64,000 nucleotides of DNA from Sinomonas gamaensis (GCF_005876955.1 NZ_SSCL01000006.1:1-64000), one strand, 5' to 3'; shown: positions 25,310-34,688, numbered from the stretch's first letter. The notes: a model not told the origin generated them from the letters alone. Numbers and translations: made by a program.

Positions 25310-25890
25310 GTGCCTCCCGGAGGACAGGGCGTTCTGTCTACTCAAAAGTAGTAAGGATTCTCGCGGCTGCCTACGATCTGTTTGCGCGGCGCGGTATCCG
25401 AAACGTCGGAGTCGATGAGCTGATCCAGACGTCCGGAGTGGCGAAGGCCACCTTCTACAAGCACTTCCCCAGCAAGGATGATGTGGTGCTGGCCTACCTC
25501 CAGCTCTGGTTCGAGGAACGGAGCGCTGCCATCGACCGGGCAGTGGGCCGATACGGCAACCACGATGGGGGAGCGGTCCTCACCATCTTCGATGTCTTCG
25601 ACGACTGGTTCCGCCAAGGAGCCGTCCAAGTCAGCTCCTTCCTTCACGTCATGATGGAGATGGGCCCCGGACACCCGCTGGGCAAGGCGAGCATCGGCTA
25701 TCTGGAACAGACACGACGTCAGGTGGCTGACCTCGCAGAGTCTGCGGGACTCGCAGAGCCAGACGAGTTCGCATGGTCTATCCACATTCTCGTCAAGGGC
25801 GCGATCGTCGCGGATGCCGAAGGCGATACGCGGGCCGCCCAGAGGGCCCGGCGCATGGCCCGAATTCTGATGGACCACCACCGGCAGTAA
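25288..25890 (+). CDS. TetR-family regulator, probable regulator of the ole operon
   Basis: About 200 residues. HTH near the N-terminus: ILAAAYDLFARRGIRNVGVDELIQTSGVAKATFYKHFPSKD. The ligand-binding domain follows. The GTG at 25288 is uncertain; a later start is possible because the first 20 residues precede the helix. It sits 40-80 bp before oleA on the same strand, so control of olefin synthesis by a fatty-acyl ligand is plausible but inferred. Confidence 0.85.
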   Translation: MAGAFGLSASRRTGRSVYSKVVRILAAAYDLFARRGIRNVGVDELIQTSGVAKATFYKHFPSKDDVVLAYLQLWFEERSAAIDRAVGRYGNHDGGAVLTIFDVFDDWFRQGAVQVSSFLHVMMEMGPGHPLGKASIGYLEQTRRQVADLAESAGLAEPDEFAWSIHILVKGAIVADAEGDTRAAQRARRMARILMDHHRQ

Positions 25891-25971
25891 CGGGAGGTCC
25901 CGGAAGGGGCAGAGGCCAGCTGACGCCCCGTGAGTGCCAGAGCCGGTTATCTGGGTAAAGTCTCCGCAGGA

Positions 25972-27024
25972 ATGCGGCACGGCGACGAACAGGGGCTCCA
26001 CTTGGCAGGGAACGCGACCTTCCGGCACACCAACACCGCGCTGCTATCGGTGAGCAGTGTCGAGGCTCCGAGGATCGTGAGTTCCAGGGACTTCGATCAG
26101 AGGTTGGCCTCCACGCTCAAACGGCTCAAGTTCCCGCCCCGTCTGCTTGAGCGAGTCGCCGGCATCACGCACCGCCGCTGGTGGGACGTGGGGACCTCGT
26201 TCGATGATGCCGCAGTCGAGGCTGGCGCGAAGGCGATGGCCGAGGCCGGCGTCGAAGCGGCCGACATCGGCCTGCTGATCAACACCTCGGTCACGCGGCG
26301 CAACCTCGAACCGTCCGTAGCGGTGAAGATCCACCACAGGCTGGGGCTTACGTCGTCGGCCATGAACTTCGATCTCGCCAACGCCTGCCTCGGCTTCGTC
26401 AACGGCTTGATCATGGCTGCGACCATGATCGACTCCGGGCAGATCAAGTACGCCGTGATCGTCAACGGCGAGGACGCTCAGGCCACGCAGGAAGCCACGC
26501 TGGCCCGACTCCAGCGGCCCGAGACCACGCGTGAAGACTTTGCCCGCGAATTCGCGACGCTCACCCTCGGATCCGGTGCCGCGGCCGCAGTTCTGGGACC
26601 CGCGGACGCACACCCTGGAGGGCACCGGCTTATCGGGGGCGTGATGCGTGCCGGCACGGAGCACCACGAATTGTGTGTGGGAGGCATCGACGGCATGGCC
26701 ACCGATGCGAAGGGCCTGCTCGACGGCGGCCTTCAACTCGTGGTCGCTGCCTGGCACGAAGCCCAGCCGGAGTGGGATTGGGCCACCATGGACCGGTACG
26801 TGACGCATCAGGTCAGCAACGCCCACACCCAGGCGATCATCAAGGCCATTGATCTCGATCCGACCAGGGTGCCCATCACGTTCCCCTATTGGGGCAACGT
26901 GGGGCCCGCCTCGCTCCCCATGACGCTGGCGGCCGAGGCGCAGTCGCTCACCTCTGGGGACCGGGTCCTCTGCATGGGCGTTGGCTCCGGTCTGAACACG
27001 GGCATGGTGGAAATCGTTTGGTAG
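25972..27024 (+). CDS. oleA: OleA, acyl-CoA head-to-head condensing thiolase
   Basis: About 350 residues; a GTG at 25930 would add 14. It belongs to the KAS III/thiolase superfamily, with the catalytic Cys in DLANACLGFVNG (about residue 130), the partner-donated Glu in TRRNLEPSVAVKIH, and His/Asn regions HQVSNAHTQ and FPYWGNVGPASLP. OleA condenses two fatty acyl-CoAs to a 2-alkyl-3-ketoacid, the first step of long-chain olefin synthesis. Followed directly by oleBC (7-bp overlap) and oleD, the order known from Micrococcus luteus. Confidence 0.93.
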   Translation: MRHGDEQGLHLAGNATFRHTNTALLSVSSVEAPRIVSSRDFDQRLASTLKRLKFPPRLLERVAGITHRRWWDVGTSFDDAAVEAGAKAMAEAGVEAADIGLLINTSVTRRNLEPSVAVKIHHRLGLTSSAMNFDLANACLGFVNGLIMAATMIDSGQIKYAVIVNGEDAQATQEATLARLQRPETTREDFAREFATLTLGSGAAAAVLGPADAHPGGHRLIGGVMRAGTEHHELCVGGIDGMATDAKGLLDGGLQLVVAAWHEAQPEWDWATMDRYVTHQVSNAHTQAIIKAIDLDPTRVPITFPYWGNVGPASLPMTLAAEAQSLTSGDRVLCMGVGSGLNTGMVEIVW

Positions 27025-29666
27025 CCACCACCTGGCCGGGGCTCGATGCTGAATGGTCTCGGACAATCCTCGTCAAATCCACATCGGCGGTCGACGCCCC
27101 CGGAAGGGCGCGCCGCTGGCATGTGCTGGACAACGCCGCCCAACTCTCCCGCCGTGGCCTGACTCCGCGCGGGACCCTCCTGTGCGTCCACGGCAACCCC
27201 ACCTGGTCCTATCTGTGGCGCTCGCTGGTGGCTGCCGGATCCGACCCTGCGCATCCGTGGCGCGTCGTCGCGATGGACCAACTGGACATGGGCTACTCCG
27301 AGCGGACCGGCACGTTTCGGCGTCTAGCGGACCGGATCAATGACCTCGGCGACTTGACCGACGCCCTGGGCCTCGAGGGTCCGGTCTTCACCGTGGGGCA
27401 CGACTGGGGCGGGGCGATCAGCCTCGGCTGGGCCCTGGCGCACCCGCAGCTCCTCGCCGGGGTGGTGCTGACCAACACCGCCGTCCACCAGCCTTCCGGT
27501 TCGAAGATCCCGCCTGCACTGCAGCTCGCGCTGCATCCCGCCGTGCATGGCTGGGGTACGACGACGTCGGACGCCTTCGTGCGGGTAACCCTCGCCTTGG
27601 CGAGGCCTCCACTGCCTGCCGACATCCGACGCGCCTACATGGCCCCGTACCGCGGGGCACGCCGTCGGGACGGCGTGGGGAATTTTGTTGCCGATATTCC
27701 GGTGGACGCGTCCGATCCGAGCTTCCCGGCACTCGAGGGCGTCGCCGAAGGATTGCGCGGATTGGCGGTGCCGGCGCTGATGCTGTGGGGTCCCCGCGAC
27801 CCCATCTTTTCGGATCGGTATCTCAAGGACCTCATCGGCCGGCTTCCGCAGGCGGACGTACACCGCTTCGAAGGCGCAGGACATCTCCTGGCAGAGGACC
27901 GAGACATCGCAGAGCCGATCTTCCAGTGGCTCGCCGCGCACACCGGTCCTGACGGGCCCCGGGCGGGCAATCCGACCGATTCCGGGGAATTCCGGCCGCT
28001 TTGGTCCCTGCTCGCCGAGCAGGCGGCAGGGCCTTCCGGCGGAGAAACGGCCGTCACGGAAATGGCGCCTGACGGCGCCCCCGCCCGCTCGCTCAGCTGG
28101 CGGCAGCTGGAACGGAGCATTCTGGACCTGGCCGCGGGACTGCGGGACCTTGGGGTTGGCAAAGGCACGCGCGTGAGTCTCATGGTTCCGCCCGGAGTGG
28201 ACCTGACCGTCGCCCTCTATGCCTGCCTCCGGCTCGGCGCGGTGGTCGTCGTGGCGGACGCCGGGCTAGGAACCCGAGGCTTGAGCCGCGCCGTCAAGGG
28301 GGCAACGGCTGATTTCATCATAGGAATCGAGAAGGCGCTGGCTGCGGCCCGGGTGTTCGGCTGGCCGGGGCGGCGGATCAGCGTCGGGGACCTCCCGCAA
28401 GCTTCTCGCCGGGTCCTTGGCGTTGAAACCTCCCTCGCAGCTCTGGCGAAGTCCGGGACTGGACGCGATTCAGGGCGGATGCCGGACGTCGAGCCGACTG
28501 CCGCCGCCGCCGTCCTGTTCACCTCCGGTTCCACCGGTCCCGCAAAAGGCGTGCTGTATACCCATGAGCGACTGGCCGCGATGCGCGAAACCGTGGCCAA
28601 GACCTTCGGGATCCGTCCCGGCGCCCGTCTGGTCGCTGGCTTCGCCCCGTTCGCCCTGCTGGGACCCGCGCTCGGGGCGGTCTCGGTGACGCCGGCCATG
28701 GACGTCACCGCGCCCCGGACCTTGACGGCCCGCGCGCTCGCGGACGCCGCGGCGGCGATCGACGCGACCGTGGTCTTCGCCTCGCCTGCGGCGCTGCGCA
28801 ACGTCGTCGCCACTCTGGGCGGCATCGAGGAGGCAGGGCATCAAGCCTTAGAACGGGTACAGCTACTGCTCTCTGCAGGGGCGCCCGTCCCAGAACCCCT
28901 TCTGGTGGAGGTGCAGCGCCTGCTGCCGCGGGCCTCCCTGCACACCCCTTACGGGATGACCGAGGCGCTGCCCGTTACTGACATCAGCCTCGAGCAGATC
29001 CAGGCGGCCGAGGCAGCAGCCGCTGCGGGCACCGTGGAAGGAGCCGGCAACGGCGTGTGCGTGGGGTGGCCGGTGCACGGGGCTCACGTCGCCGTCATCC
29101 CCTTGGCGCCGGACGGCACCGCACCCGGGTCCGATCCCGTCACGGAGGCCGGCATGACCGGGGAGATCCTGGTCAGCGCCCCGCACGTCAAGGAAGCCTA
29201 CGACAGGCTCTGGCTGACGCAGCGGGAGAGCGCCGATCTGCCCGGATGGCATCGCACCGGGGACGTCGGGCACTTCGACGCGGCCGGCCGGCTTTGGGTA
29301 GAGGGGCGCCTTGCCCATGTGGTCACGGCGCCCGGTGGAGTCGTGACGCCCGTGGGCGCTGAACAAGCCATCGAACGTGTGGACGACGTCCGGCTCGCCG
29401 CGATAGTGGGCGTGGGGCCAGCGGGGACGCAAGCCGTTGTCGCCGTCGTCGAGACTGTGCCCCCGGCGCGGACGCCGGGCCCGGCTGCTCCCGAGCTCGC
29501 GGCGCGCGTCCGCAAGGCGGCTCAAGAAGCCGGGGTGAAGGTCTCAGCCGTGCTCGTCGTCCCTGCCCAGCCCACGGACATCCGCCACAACGCCAAGATC
29601 GACAGGACGCGTCTGGCATGTTGGGCCGAACGGGTCCTTGCTGGCGGCCGTCGGGGAAAGCCATGA
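27018..29666 (+). CDS. oleBC: OleBC fusion: beta-lactone decarboxylase and beta-lactone synthetase
   Basis: About 882 residues from a TTG that overlaps the oleA stop. Residues 1 to about 305 are OleB, an alpha/beta hydrolase of haloalkane-dehalogenase type, with HGNPTWSYLW and nucleophile Asp in VGHDWGGA. From about 330, OleC follows: an AMP-binding-fold enzyme with LFTSGSTGPAKGVLY, TPYGMTEALPV and WHRTGDVGHFDAAGRLW. OleC closes the beta-lactone from the 2-alkyl-3-hydroxyacid using ATP; OleB removes CO2 to give the cis-olefin. Fused OleBC is known in Actinobacteria. The TTG start is inferred from GGTGGA upstream. Confidence 0.92.
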   Translation: MVATTWPGLDAEWSRTILVKSTSAVDAPGRARRWHVLDNAAQLSRRGLTPRGTLLCVHGNPTWSYLWRSLVAAGSDPAHPWRVVAMDQLDMGYSERTGTFRRLADRINDLGDLTDALGLEGPVFTVGHDWGGAISLGWALAHPQLLAGVVLTNTAVHQPSGSKIPPALQLALHPAVHGWGTTTSDAFVRVTLALARPPLPADIRRAYMAPYRGARRRDGVGNFVADIPVDASDPSFPALEGVAEGLRGLAVPALMLWGPRDPIFSDRYLKDLIGRLPQADVHRFEGAGHLLAEDRDIAEPIFQWLAAHTGPDGPRAGNPTDSGEFRPLWSLLAEQAAGPSGGETAVTEMAPDGAPARSLSWRQLERSILDLAAGLRDLGVGKGTRVSLMVPPGVDLTVALYACLRLGAVVVVADAGLGTRGLSRAVKGATADFIIGIEKALAAARVFGWPGRRISVGDLPQASRRVLGVETSLAALAKSGTGRDSGRMPDVEPTAAAAVLFTSGSTGPAKGVLYTHERLAAMRETVAKTFGIRPGARLVAGFAPFALLGPALGAVSVTPAMDVTAPRTLTARALADAAAAIDATVVFASPAALRNVVATLGGIEEAGHQALERVQLLLSAGAPVPEPLLVEVQRLLPRASLHTPYGMTEALPVTDISLEQIQAAEAAAAAGTVEGAGNGVCVGWPVHGAHVAVIPLAPDGTAPGSDPVTEAGMTGEILVSAPHVKEAYDRLWLTQRESADLPGWHRTGDVGHFDAAGRLWVEGRLAHVVTAPGGVVTPVGAEQAIERVDDVRLAAIVGVGPAGTQAVVAVVETVPPARTPGPAAPELAARVRKAAQEAGVKVSAVLVVPAQPTDIRHNAKIDRTRLACWAERVLAGGRRGKP

Positions 29667-30631
29667 AAGTGCTCGTCACGGGCGCGAGCGGGCTGCTGGG
29701 CCGGGCGGTCGCCAGGCTTCTGGTCCGCCAGGGTCACGAGGTGACCACTTTCCAGCGCCGCCCGTCAGGAGTTGACGGCGCTACGGACGTCCGCGGGTCG
29801 GTTACCGACGAGGATGCCCTCCGGGCGGCAGTGCAGGGAGCAGAAGGCGTCATCCACTTGGCTGCGAAGGTCTCCTTCACAGGCCGTGCCGCCGAGTTCT
29901 ACGAGGTGAATGTCGAAGGGACACGCCGTCTGCTCCGCGTCGCCCGGGACGCCGGGGTGCGGGACTTCGTGTTTGTCTCCTCCCCGTCCGCCGCCAACTC
30001 GGGGGCCGCCATCGCAGGGCTGGGCGCGGAGCCGGCAGCCCCCCAGCGCGCGCACGGCGACTACTCCCGCACCAAAGCGGAGGCTGAGTTGCTCGCTCTG
30101 GCCGAGGACGATCCCGGATTCCGGGTCGCGGCGGTACGTCCCCATATTGTCTGGGGTCCCGGCGACACCCAACTGGTGGAACGGGTCCTGCAGCGCGCCA
30201 AGCGGAGGCGCCTGCCCCTGCTCGACACGGGTGCAGCCCTGATCGATACCACCTACGTGGACAACGCCGCCTCCGCCATCGTCGCCGCCCTGCACCGTAT
30301 GGAACACATCCATGGCAAGGCTCTGGTCGTGACCAACGGCGAGCCCCGCCCGATTGGCGAGCTGCTCGCGGGCATCTGCGCTGCCGGGGGCGTCCCCGCG
30401 CCGTCCTGGGCTGTTCCGGGCGGAGTGGCGCGCGCGGCGGGCACGGTGGTGGAGAAGCTCTGGACCTGGGCCGGGCGGAAGGAGGAACCGCCGATGACGA
30501 GGTTCCTCGCCGAGCAGCTCTCCACCGCCCATTGGTTCGACCAGCGCGAGACCCGCAAACTCCTGGACTGGACTCCGGAGGTGTCGCTCGATGAGGGACT
30601 CGCGAGGCTCGCCGAGCATTACCGGTCCTGA
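29663..30631 (+). CDS. oleD: OleD, 2-alkyl-3-oxoalkanoate reductase
   Basis: About 322 residues, start set by the ATGA overlap with oleBC. Extended SDR/3-beta-HSD fold: VTGASGLLGRAVARLL (NADPH loop, residues 5-20), GVIHLAAKVSF, and the active-site GDYSRTKAEAE (Tyr/Lys). OleD reduces the 2-alkyl-3-keto acid made by OleA to the hydroxy acid used by OleC. It completes the operon, which ends in a strong terminator. Confidence 0.93.
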   Translation: MKVLVTGASGLLGRAVARLLVRQGHEVTTFQRRPSGVDGATDVRGSVTDEDALRAAVQGAEGVIHLAAKVSFTGRAAEFYEVNVEGTRRLLRVARDAGVRDFVFVSSPSAANSGAAIAGLGAEPAAPQRAHGDYSRTKAEAELLALAEDDPGFRVAAVRPHIVWGPGDTQLVERVLQRAKRRRLPLLDTGAALIDTTYVDNAASAIVAALHRMEHIHGKALVVTNGEPRPIGELLAGICAAGGVPAPSWAVPGGVARAAGTVVEKLWTWAGRKEEPPMTRFLAEQLSTAHWFDQRETRKLLDWTPEVSLDEGLARLAEHYRS

Positions 30632-30657
30632 CCCACCGGGCGCTTCATGGGACGACG

Positions 30658-30690
30658 AAGGCCCCGAGATCCGTGGGATCTCGGGGCCTT
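30658..30690. terminator. Bidirectional intrinsic terminator
   Basis: A perfect 15-bp inverted repeat (30658-30672 with 30676-30690) around a 3-nt GTG loop. The arms end in CCTT on one side and AAGG on the other. It lies between the oleD stop and the 3' end of the leftward tRNA gene, so it can end both transcripts. Confidence 0.85.
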
Positions 30691-30699
30691 CATGCTGGG

Positions 30700-30786
30700 C
30701 GGTGGTGGAGGGATTTGAACCCCCGTTGGCTTTTACACCAAACATCATTTCGAGTGATGCACCTTCGGCCGCTCGGACACACCACC
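30700..30786 (-). tRNA. tRNA-Ser (anticodon CGA)
   Basis: Read leftwards: acceptor GGTGGTG pairs with CACCACC. The D-arm TCCGAGCGGCCGAAGG, an anticodon arm CATCA-CTCGAAA-TGATG with anticodon CGA, a long variable arm (class II) and a T-loop TTCAAAT are all present. Discriminator G; CCA is not encoded. The class II shape and anticodon identify a serine tRNA for UCG codons. About 87 nt. Confidence 0.93.
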
Positions 30787-30915
30787 AGCAGGCATCTACT
30801 TTACCGGGCGGGCGCCTCGTGTCCAAACCGGGCGCTGGGCAGCCCGCTTGGAAGCCGCGGGCGACGGGTATGACAACCTTGGGGCCCAGCGCACAGAGGA
30901 CTCGGAGGAGGAACG

Positions 30916-31944
30916 ATGGAGCTGGATCTACGCGTCTCAGAGCCCGAAATGTCAGAGTCGGACATCGTCGTCTTCGCCCCCAATCCCACCCTCACCGTGA
31001 CGATTGAGGAGATGGCGGGAGTGCCGGACATCCACATCCATGCCGGCGGCCAGGGTGCGTGGCAGGCGCGCATGGCCCATCTGCTGGGCAGGGACGTGGC
31101 GTTGTGCGCCGTCCTCTCGGGCGAGAGCGGCCGAGTCATCCGGCACCTGCTCGAGGACGAAGGCATTCAGGTCAGGTCCGTTGCGGGCCATGGAGCGAGC
31201 AGTGCCTATGTCCACGATCGGCGGGCGGGGCGCCGCGACGAGATCGCCGCGGCGCCGGGCGAGAAGCTGTCCCGCCACGAGCTCGATGAGCTCCACGGGC
31301 TCGTGCTGAGGGAGGGCCTCGCCGCCGGTGTCGCCGTGCTCAGCGGGGCAGTGCGCGACGACGCCGTCCCCGTTGACATGTACCGTCGCCTTGCCGCTGA
31401 CCTCAGGTCCGGCGGCTGCCGAGTCATCGCGGACCTCTCGGGAGAGCGGCTGACGGCGGCCATCTCGGGCGGTCTTTCCGTAGTCAAGGTTGCGCACAAC
31501 GAACTCATCGAGAGCGGGCGTGCCGACGACGACAGCCCGGACGAGCTGATCCGCGCCATGCGCGAGATGGCGGCGGAAGGTGCTGACGCCGTCGTCCTCA
31601 CCCGCGGTGCGAAGCCCGCGCTCTTCCTCGAGGACGGCGAAATAGCCGAAATCCGGGTCCCCGAACTCCAAGTGGTCGACGAGCACGGCGCCGGCGACTC
31701 CCTCACAGGCGCCGTCGCAGCCGCCCTGTCGGAAGGCGCAAGCCTCGGCGACGCCGTGGTCCTCGGTGTTGCGGCAGGCGCGAACAACGTGACCAGGCAC
31801 GGACTCGGAAGCGGCAACGTCGAGAGCATCCGTCGGCTGGCGTCCCTCGTCGAGGTCATGCCCTTCGACGAGGAGGAGGAAGGGGCTGCCGCCGACGAGC
31901 AGGCGAGCCCGCAGGATCTGGCACGAAAGGCGAGGATCGAATGA
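30916..31944 (+). CDS. PfkB-family sugar kinase (1-phosphofructokinase-like)
   Basis: 342 residues behind a GGAGGAGG ribosome site. The opening VVFAPNPTLTVTIE and HIHAGGQGAWQARMAHLLG resemble the FruK/LacC branch, and VDEHGAGDSLTGAVAA near residue 255 holds the catalytic Asp and anion hole. The usual N-terminal Asp of the FruK pattern appears as T/V variants, and the C-terminal acidic tail (EEEEEGAAADEQ) is unusual. Overlaps surE by 4 bp. The sugar substrate is not certain. Confidence 0.85.
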   Translation: MELDLRVSEPEMSESDIVVFAPNPTLTVTIEEMAGVPDIHIHAGGQGAWQARMAHLLGRDVALCAVLSGESGRVIRHLLEDEGIQVRSVAGHGASSAYVHDRRAGRRDEIAAAPGEKLSRHELDELHGLVLREGLAAGVAVLSGAVRDDAVPVDMYRRLAADLRSGGCRVIADLSGERLTAAISGGLSVVKVAHNELIESGRADDDSPDELIRAMREMAAEGADAVVLTRGAKPALFLEDGEIAEIRVPELQVVDEHGAGDSLTGAVAAALSEGASLGDAVVLGVAAGANNVTRHGLGSGNVESIRRLASLVEVMPFDEEEEGAAADEQASPQDLARKARIE

Positions 31945-32732
31945 CCGAGGCAGCGAAGGCCCCGAGGGTCCTGATCACGAACGACGACGGCATCAGCTCG
32001 CCGGGGCTCCATACCTTGGCGGGGAGGGCCAGAGACCACGGGTTCGATGTGGTCGTCGCCGCGCCCGCGCGGGAGTCGAGCGGCAGCAGCGCGTCGATCA
32101 CAGCCGTTGAGGATGAGGGGCGCATCCGGATCGAGCGTCGGGAGCTGCCCGGGCTCGACGGCGTCGAGGCGTACGCGGTCCACGGCGCACCCGGATTCAT
32201 CTCGATGATCGCCTCACGCGAGGCATTCGGTCCGGCACCCGACATCGTCCTGTCTGGGGTCAACCGCGGTGCGAACGTCGGGACCGTGATCCTTCACTCC
32301 GGAACCGTCGGTGCCGCCCTGACCGCTGGCGCAAATGGCGCCCGAGCGCTCGCGGTCTCGCTGGACACGGGGATCAACACCGACCGGTTCGAATGGGGTA
32401 TCGCGGCAGACGCCGCCATGGGGCTCATGGACTTCCTCCTCGAGCACCCCGTAGGGACGGTGCTCAACCTCAACGTGCCGAACCGGCCCTCCGTCCCCGA
32501 GTATCGGGAGGCGACCCTGGCCTCGTTCGGTATCGTCCAGACGATCCTTGCCGAGCGCGGCCACCAGCATGTGCGACTCTCGATCTCCGATACGGACGAG
32601 GTCGCGGAGGAGGGCAGCGACTTCGCTCTCCTCGCCGCGGGCTTCGCGCCTGTCACGCTGGTCCACCCGCTCAACGTCTCGCCGCTTCAGGGCGAGCTGC
32701 CCGCTCGCATGGAGGCTCGCGCCGAGGGCTAG
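31941..32732 (+). CDS. surE: SurE 5'/3'-nucleotidase
   Basis: 263 residues with the SurE metal-site motif LITNDDGISSPGL at the N-terminus, PARESSGSSASIT (about residues 40-52) and LSGVNRGANVGTVILHSGTVGAA around residue 100. SurE is a metal-dependent phosphatase of nucleoside monophosphates and short polyphosphate. The ATGA overlap with the PfkB gene indicates translational coupling. Confidence 0.93.
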   Translation: MTEAAKAPRVLITNDDGISSPGLHTLAGRARDHGFDVVVAAPARESSGSSASITAVEDEGRIRIERRELPGLDGVEAYAVHGAPGFISMIASREAFGPAPDIVLSGVNRGANVGTVILHSGTVGAALTAGANGARALAVSLDTGINTDRFEWGIAADAAMGLMDFLLEHPVGTVLNLNVPNRPSVPEYREATLASFGIVQTILAERGHQHVRLSISDTDEVAEEGSDFALLAAGFAPVTLVHPLNVSPLQGELPARMEARAEG

Positions 32733-32741
32733 GCAGCAGCG

Positions 32742-32915
32742 TCAAGGCTCCCGTCGAGCCGAACCGCGCCGGAACCAGTATCGCGGTGGCATAAAGAACC
32801 AGAAGAGGAACACGAGGCCAAGCATCAGCAGGCCAAAGGCAGTGGGCTCCGAGGTCGAGTGGCCCGAGAAGAACAATAGGAGCCACTGAGCGACCCACGT
32901 TGCCCCGACTGACAC
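32742..32915 (-). CDS. Small membrane protein, start unclear (possible remnant)
   Basis: This frame reads WVAQWLLLFF and then FGLLMLGLVFLFWFFMPPRYWFRR, two hydrophobic segments followed by a basic tail, ending next to the convergent surE gene. The only plausible start is GTG at 32915 without a ribosome site; protein-like sequence continues upstream (DSKAIVGRLDTYAVSVGAT) to a TGA at 32982-32984 with no start codon. It may be a real 57-residue protein or the remnant of a longer one. Confidence 0.4.
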   Translation of the reverse strand: MSVGATWVAQWLLLFFSGHSTSEPTAFGLLMLGLVFLFWFFMPPRYWFRRGSARREP

Positions 32916-33107
32916 GGCGTAGGTGTCGAGACGGCCAACGATCGCCTTGGAGTCCTGGCATCGCGGAAGCGCATCTTTTGATCATCCTTCAGCGACACTT
33001 TCAGTCACACCACATCTGATCGAGCGACCAAAATGCGCCATATGAGGTGCAAAAGTTTGCTCAGGACCCAAGCTTCCACGGAGGCTCGGGACGAGGGGAG
33101 GCAGCTG

Positions 33108-33698
33108 CTACGCCGGGGCTCCTTGTGTTCCCTGACGCAAGCCGTAGTGCTTGATGAGGGTCTCCGCCATCGCGCGGGCGTCCTCGATCGACCGGGAATT
33201 CCCGGCTGCTTCGGACAGAATGGCGCCGTCGATGAGCAGGCGGCAGTCTCTGGCGAATCCTGCTGCCTCGCCGAGGCCGGCCGCTTCAGCCAGCATTCCG
33301 ATGCGTGCAGTCAGGCGTTCGGAGTAGTGGACACTGGCCTTGCCTATCGGCTCCTCGGTGCCGAACTCCGCGAGGACACGAACCATCGAAGCGCACGGCT
33401 TTCCACCAGTCTCGCCGCACAACTGCTCGACGGCGTCGAAAATGCCCAGGAGCGATTCGGGCCCTTCACCGCGGGCGGCGACTCCCGCCTCGAGCGCTTC
33501 CACCCAGATGAGGTAGAGGTGGTCGAGGTACGCCAAGGCCACTTCTTCCTTGGAATGCACGCAGCTGTAGAAGGTAGCCTTGGCAATGCCAGCGGCCTCC
33601 ACGAGATCATCGACAACCGAGGCGCGAACCCCTCGCCTTTCGAAGAGCTCGAAGCACGCCTGCAGGATCGCCTCCCTGGCGGACGGTGCGGTGGTCAT
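33108..33698 (-). CDS. TetR-family regulator
   Basis: 196 residues. N-terminal HTH: ILQACFELFERRGVRASVVDDLVEAAGIAKATFYSCVHSKEE. The C-terminal part (ESLLGIFDAVEQLC, ARDCRLLIDGAILSEAAG) is the TetR_C ligand pocket type also seen in the ole-linked TetR of this window; the two share several motifs and probably belong to the same subgroup. No obvious target lies beside it except the divergent GAF-ANTAR gene 220 bp away. Confidence 0.87.
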   Translation of the reverse strand: MTTAPSAREAILQACFELFERRGVRASVVDDLVEAAGIAKATFYSCVHSKEEVALAYLDHLYLIWVEALEAGVAARGEGPESLLGIFDAVEQLCGETGGKPCASMVRVLAEFGTEEPIGKASVHYSERLTARIGMLAEAAGLGEAAGFARDCRLLIDGAILSEAAGNSRSIEDARAMAETLIKHYGLRQGTQGAPA

Positions 33699-33920
33699 GG
33701 CGGAACCAAGCCTTCCAAACGTTCCCTCAGCTGCACATGAGGGTGCTCTGGCGAGCAGGCTCCTTCCGCTCAGTCAAGAGGATAAGACGCCTCAAGGGGA
33801 GGGTCCACCGGTCGCAGGAAATTGGCCCGAAAGAGTCGGAGTACCCGGGTGCGGACAGGTGTAGCGTGCTATCAAGGGAGAAATCAAAGGATCTTTTCGC
33901 GCGGGGGAGGCTTCAGGGGC

Positions 33921-34646
33921 ATGCACTCGGAATGGACGAGTACCGAGGTTGCCGAGTTGCAGGGCCTTCTGCTCGATAGCCCCGACCTGAGGTCGTTCCT
34001 TGCGCGACTCACCCAGGTGGCCGCGCAGGAGATGTCCCATCGAGGAACCGTGCACTGCAGCGTCACCGTGCTCCGGGAACGCCGAGGTGCAACGGTCGCG
34101 TTCAGTGATGACTTCACCACCGGTCTGGATGAAATGCAGTACCAGAGCGGGGAGGGCCCCTGCGTCACAGCCTTGAGGACCGGCAGGGTCGTTGAAGTCG
34201 AAGATCTCCTCCATGAGGGCCGTTGGCCCATGTATCGCCGTGCAGCGATGGACGCGGGAGTGCGCTCCATCCTTGCGGTGCCCATTGCCTTGGAGGCGGG
34301 CGCCCAGGCGGCCCTCAACTGCTACGCCGAGGAGGTCGGCGCGTTCGCCGGTGAGGTGAGGGCCAGCGCCGAGGCGTTCGCTGATCTGGCCTCATCCTCC
34401 ATGCGGATTGCGGTGAGGATGGAAACAGAGACGGAGAGATCCGCTGACCTCGCCGCGGCTCTTGAATCCCGGACGGCGATCAACCTCGCGACGGGTGTCA
34501 TCATGGCGCAGTCAGGATGCAATCAGGAGGAGGCGGTGGATATTCTTCGCCGAGCCTCGATAAGCCGGAACGTCAAACTTCGCGATCTCGCAACACAGAT
34601 TCTGGCCCGGTTCGGGGAGTCGGATCCGACAACCCACTTCGACTGA
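33921..34646 (+). CDS. GAF-ANTAR RNA-binding antiterminator, copy 1
   Basis: About 241 residues from ATG 33921. A GAF sensor domain (about residues 20-165; YQSGEGPCVTALRTGRVVEV and MDAGVRSILAVPIALE) is followed by a C-terminal ANTAR helix bundle (SRTAINLATGVIMAQSGCNQEEAVDILRRAS). ANTAR proteins bind paired hairpins in leader RNAs and prevent termination. It is followed 42 bp later by a second protein of the same design, so the pair arose by duplication or acts together. Confidence 0.88.
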   Translation: MHSEWTSTEVAELQGLLLDSPDLRSFLARLTQVAAQEMSHRGTVHCSVTVLRERRGATVAFSDDFTTGLDEMQYQSGEGPCVTALRTGRVVEVEDLLHEGRWPMYRRAAMDAGVRSILAVPIALEAGAQAALNCYAEEVGAFAGEVRASAEAFADLASSSMRIAVRMETETERSADLAAALESRTAINLATGVIMAQSGCNQEEAVDILRRASISRNVKLRDLATQILARFGESDPTTHFD

Positions 34647-34688
34647 GGAAACGATGACGACGTACAAGAGCATGAGTGAGAGCCGGTG

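Noticed and set aside
27018-29666. OleB-OleC join as a sequencing or frameshift artefact
   Set aside because: Fused OleBC is known in Actinobacteria and the linker is in frame without a stop.
30700-30786. tRNA-Ser as integration site
   Set aside because: No integrase, repeat of the tRNA end or foreign gene is found on either side.
32671-32985. 104-codon minus-strand frame after surE
   Set aside because: Arg/Pro-rich without structure; the other frame of the same strand holds the membrane-like sequence.
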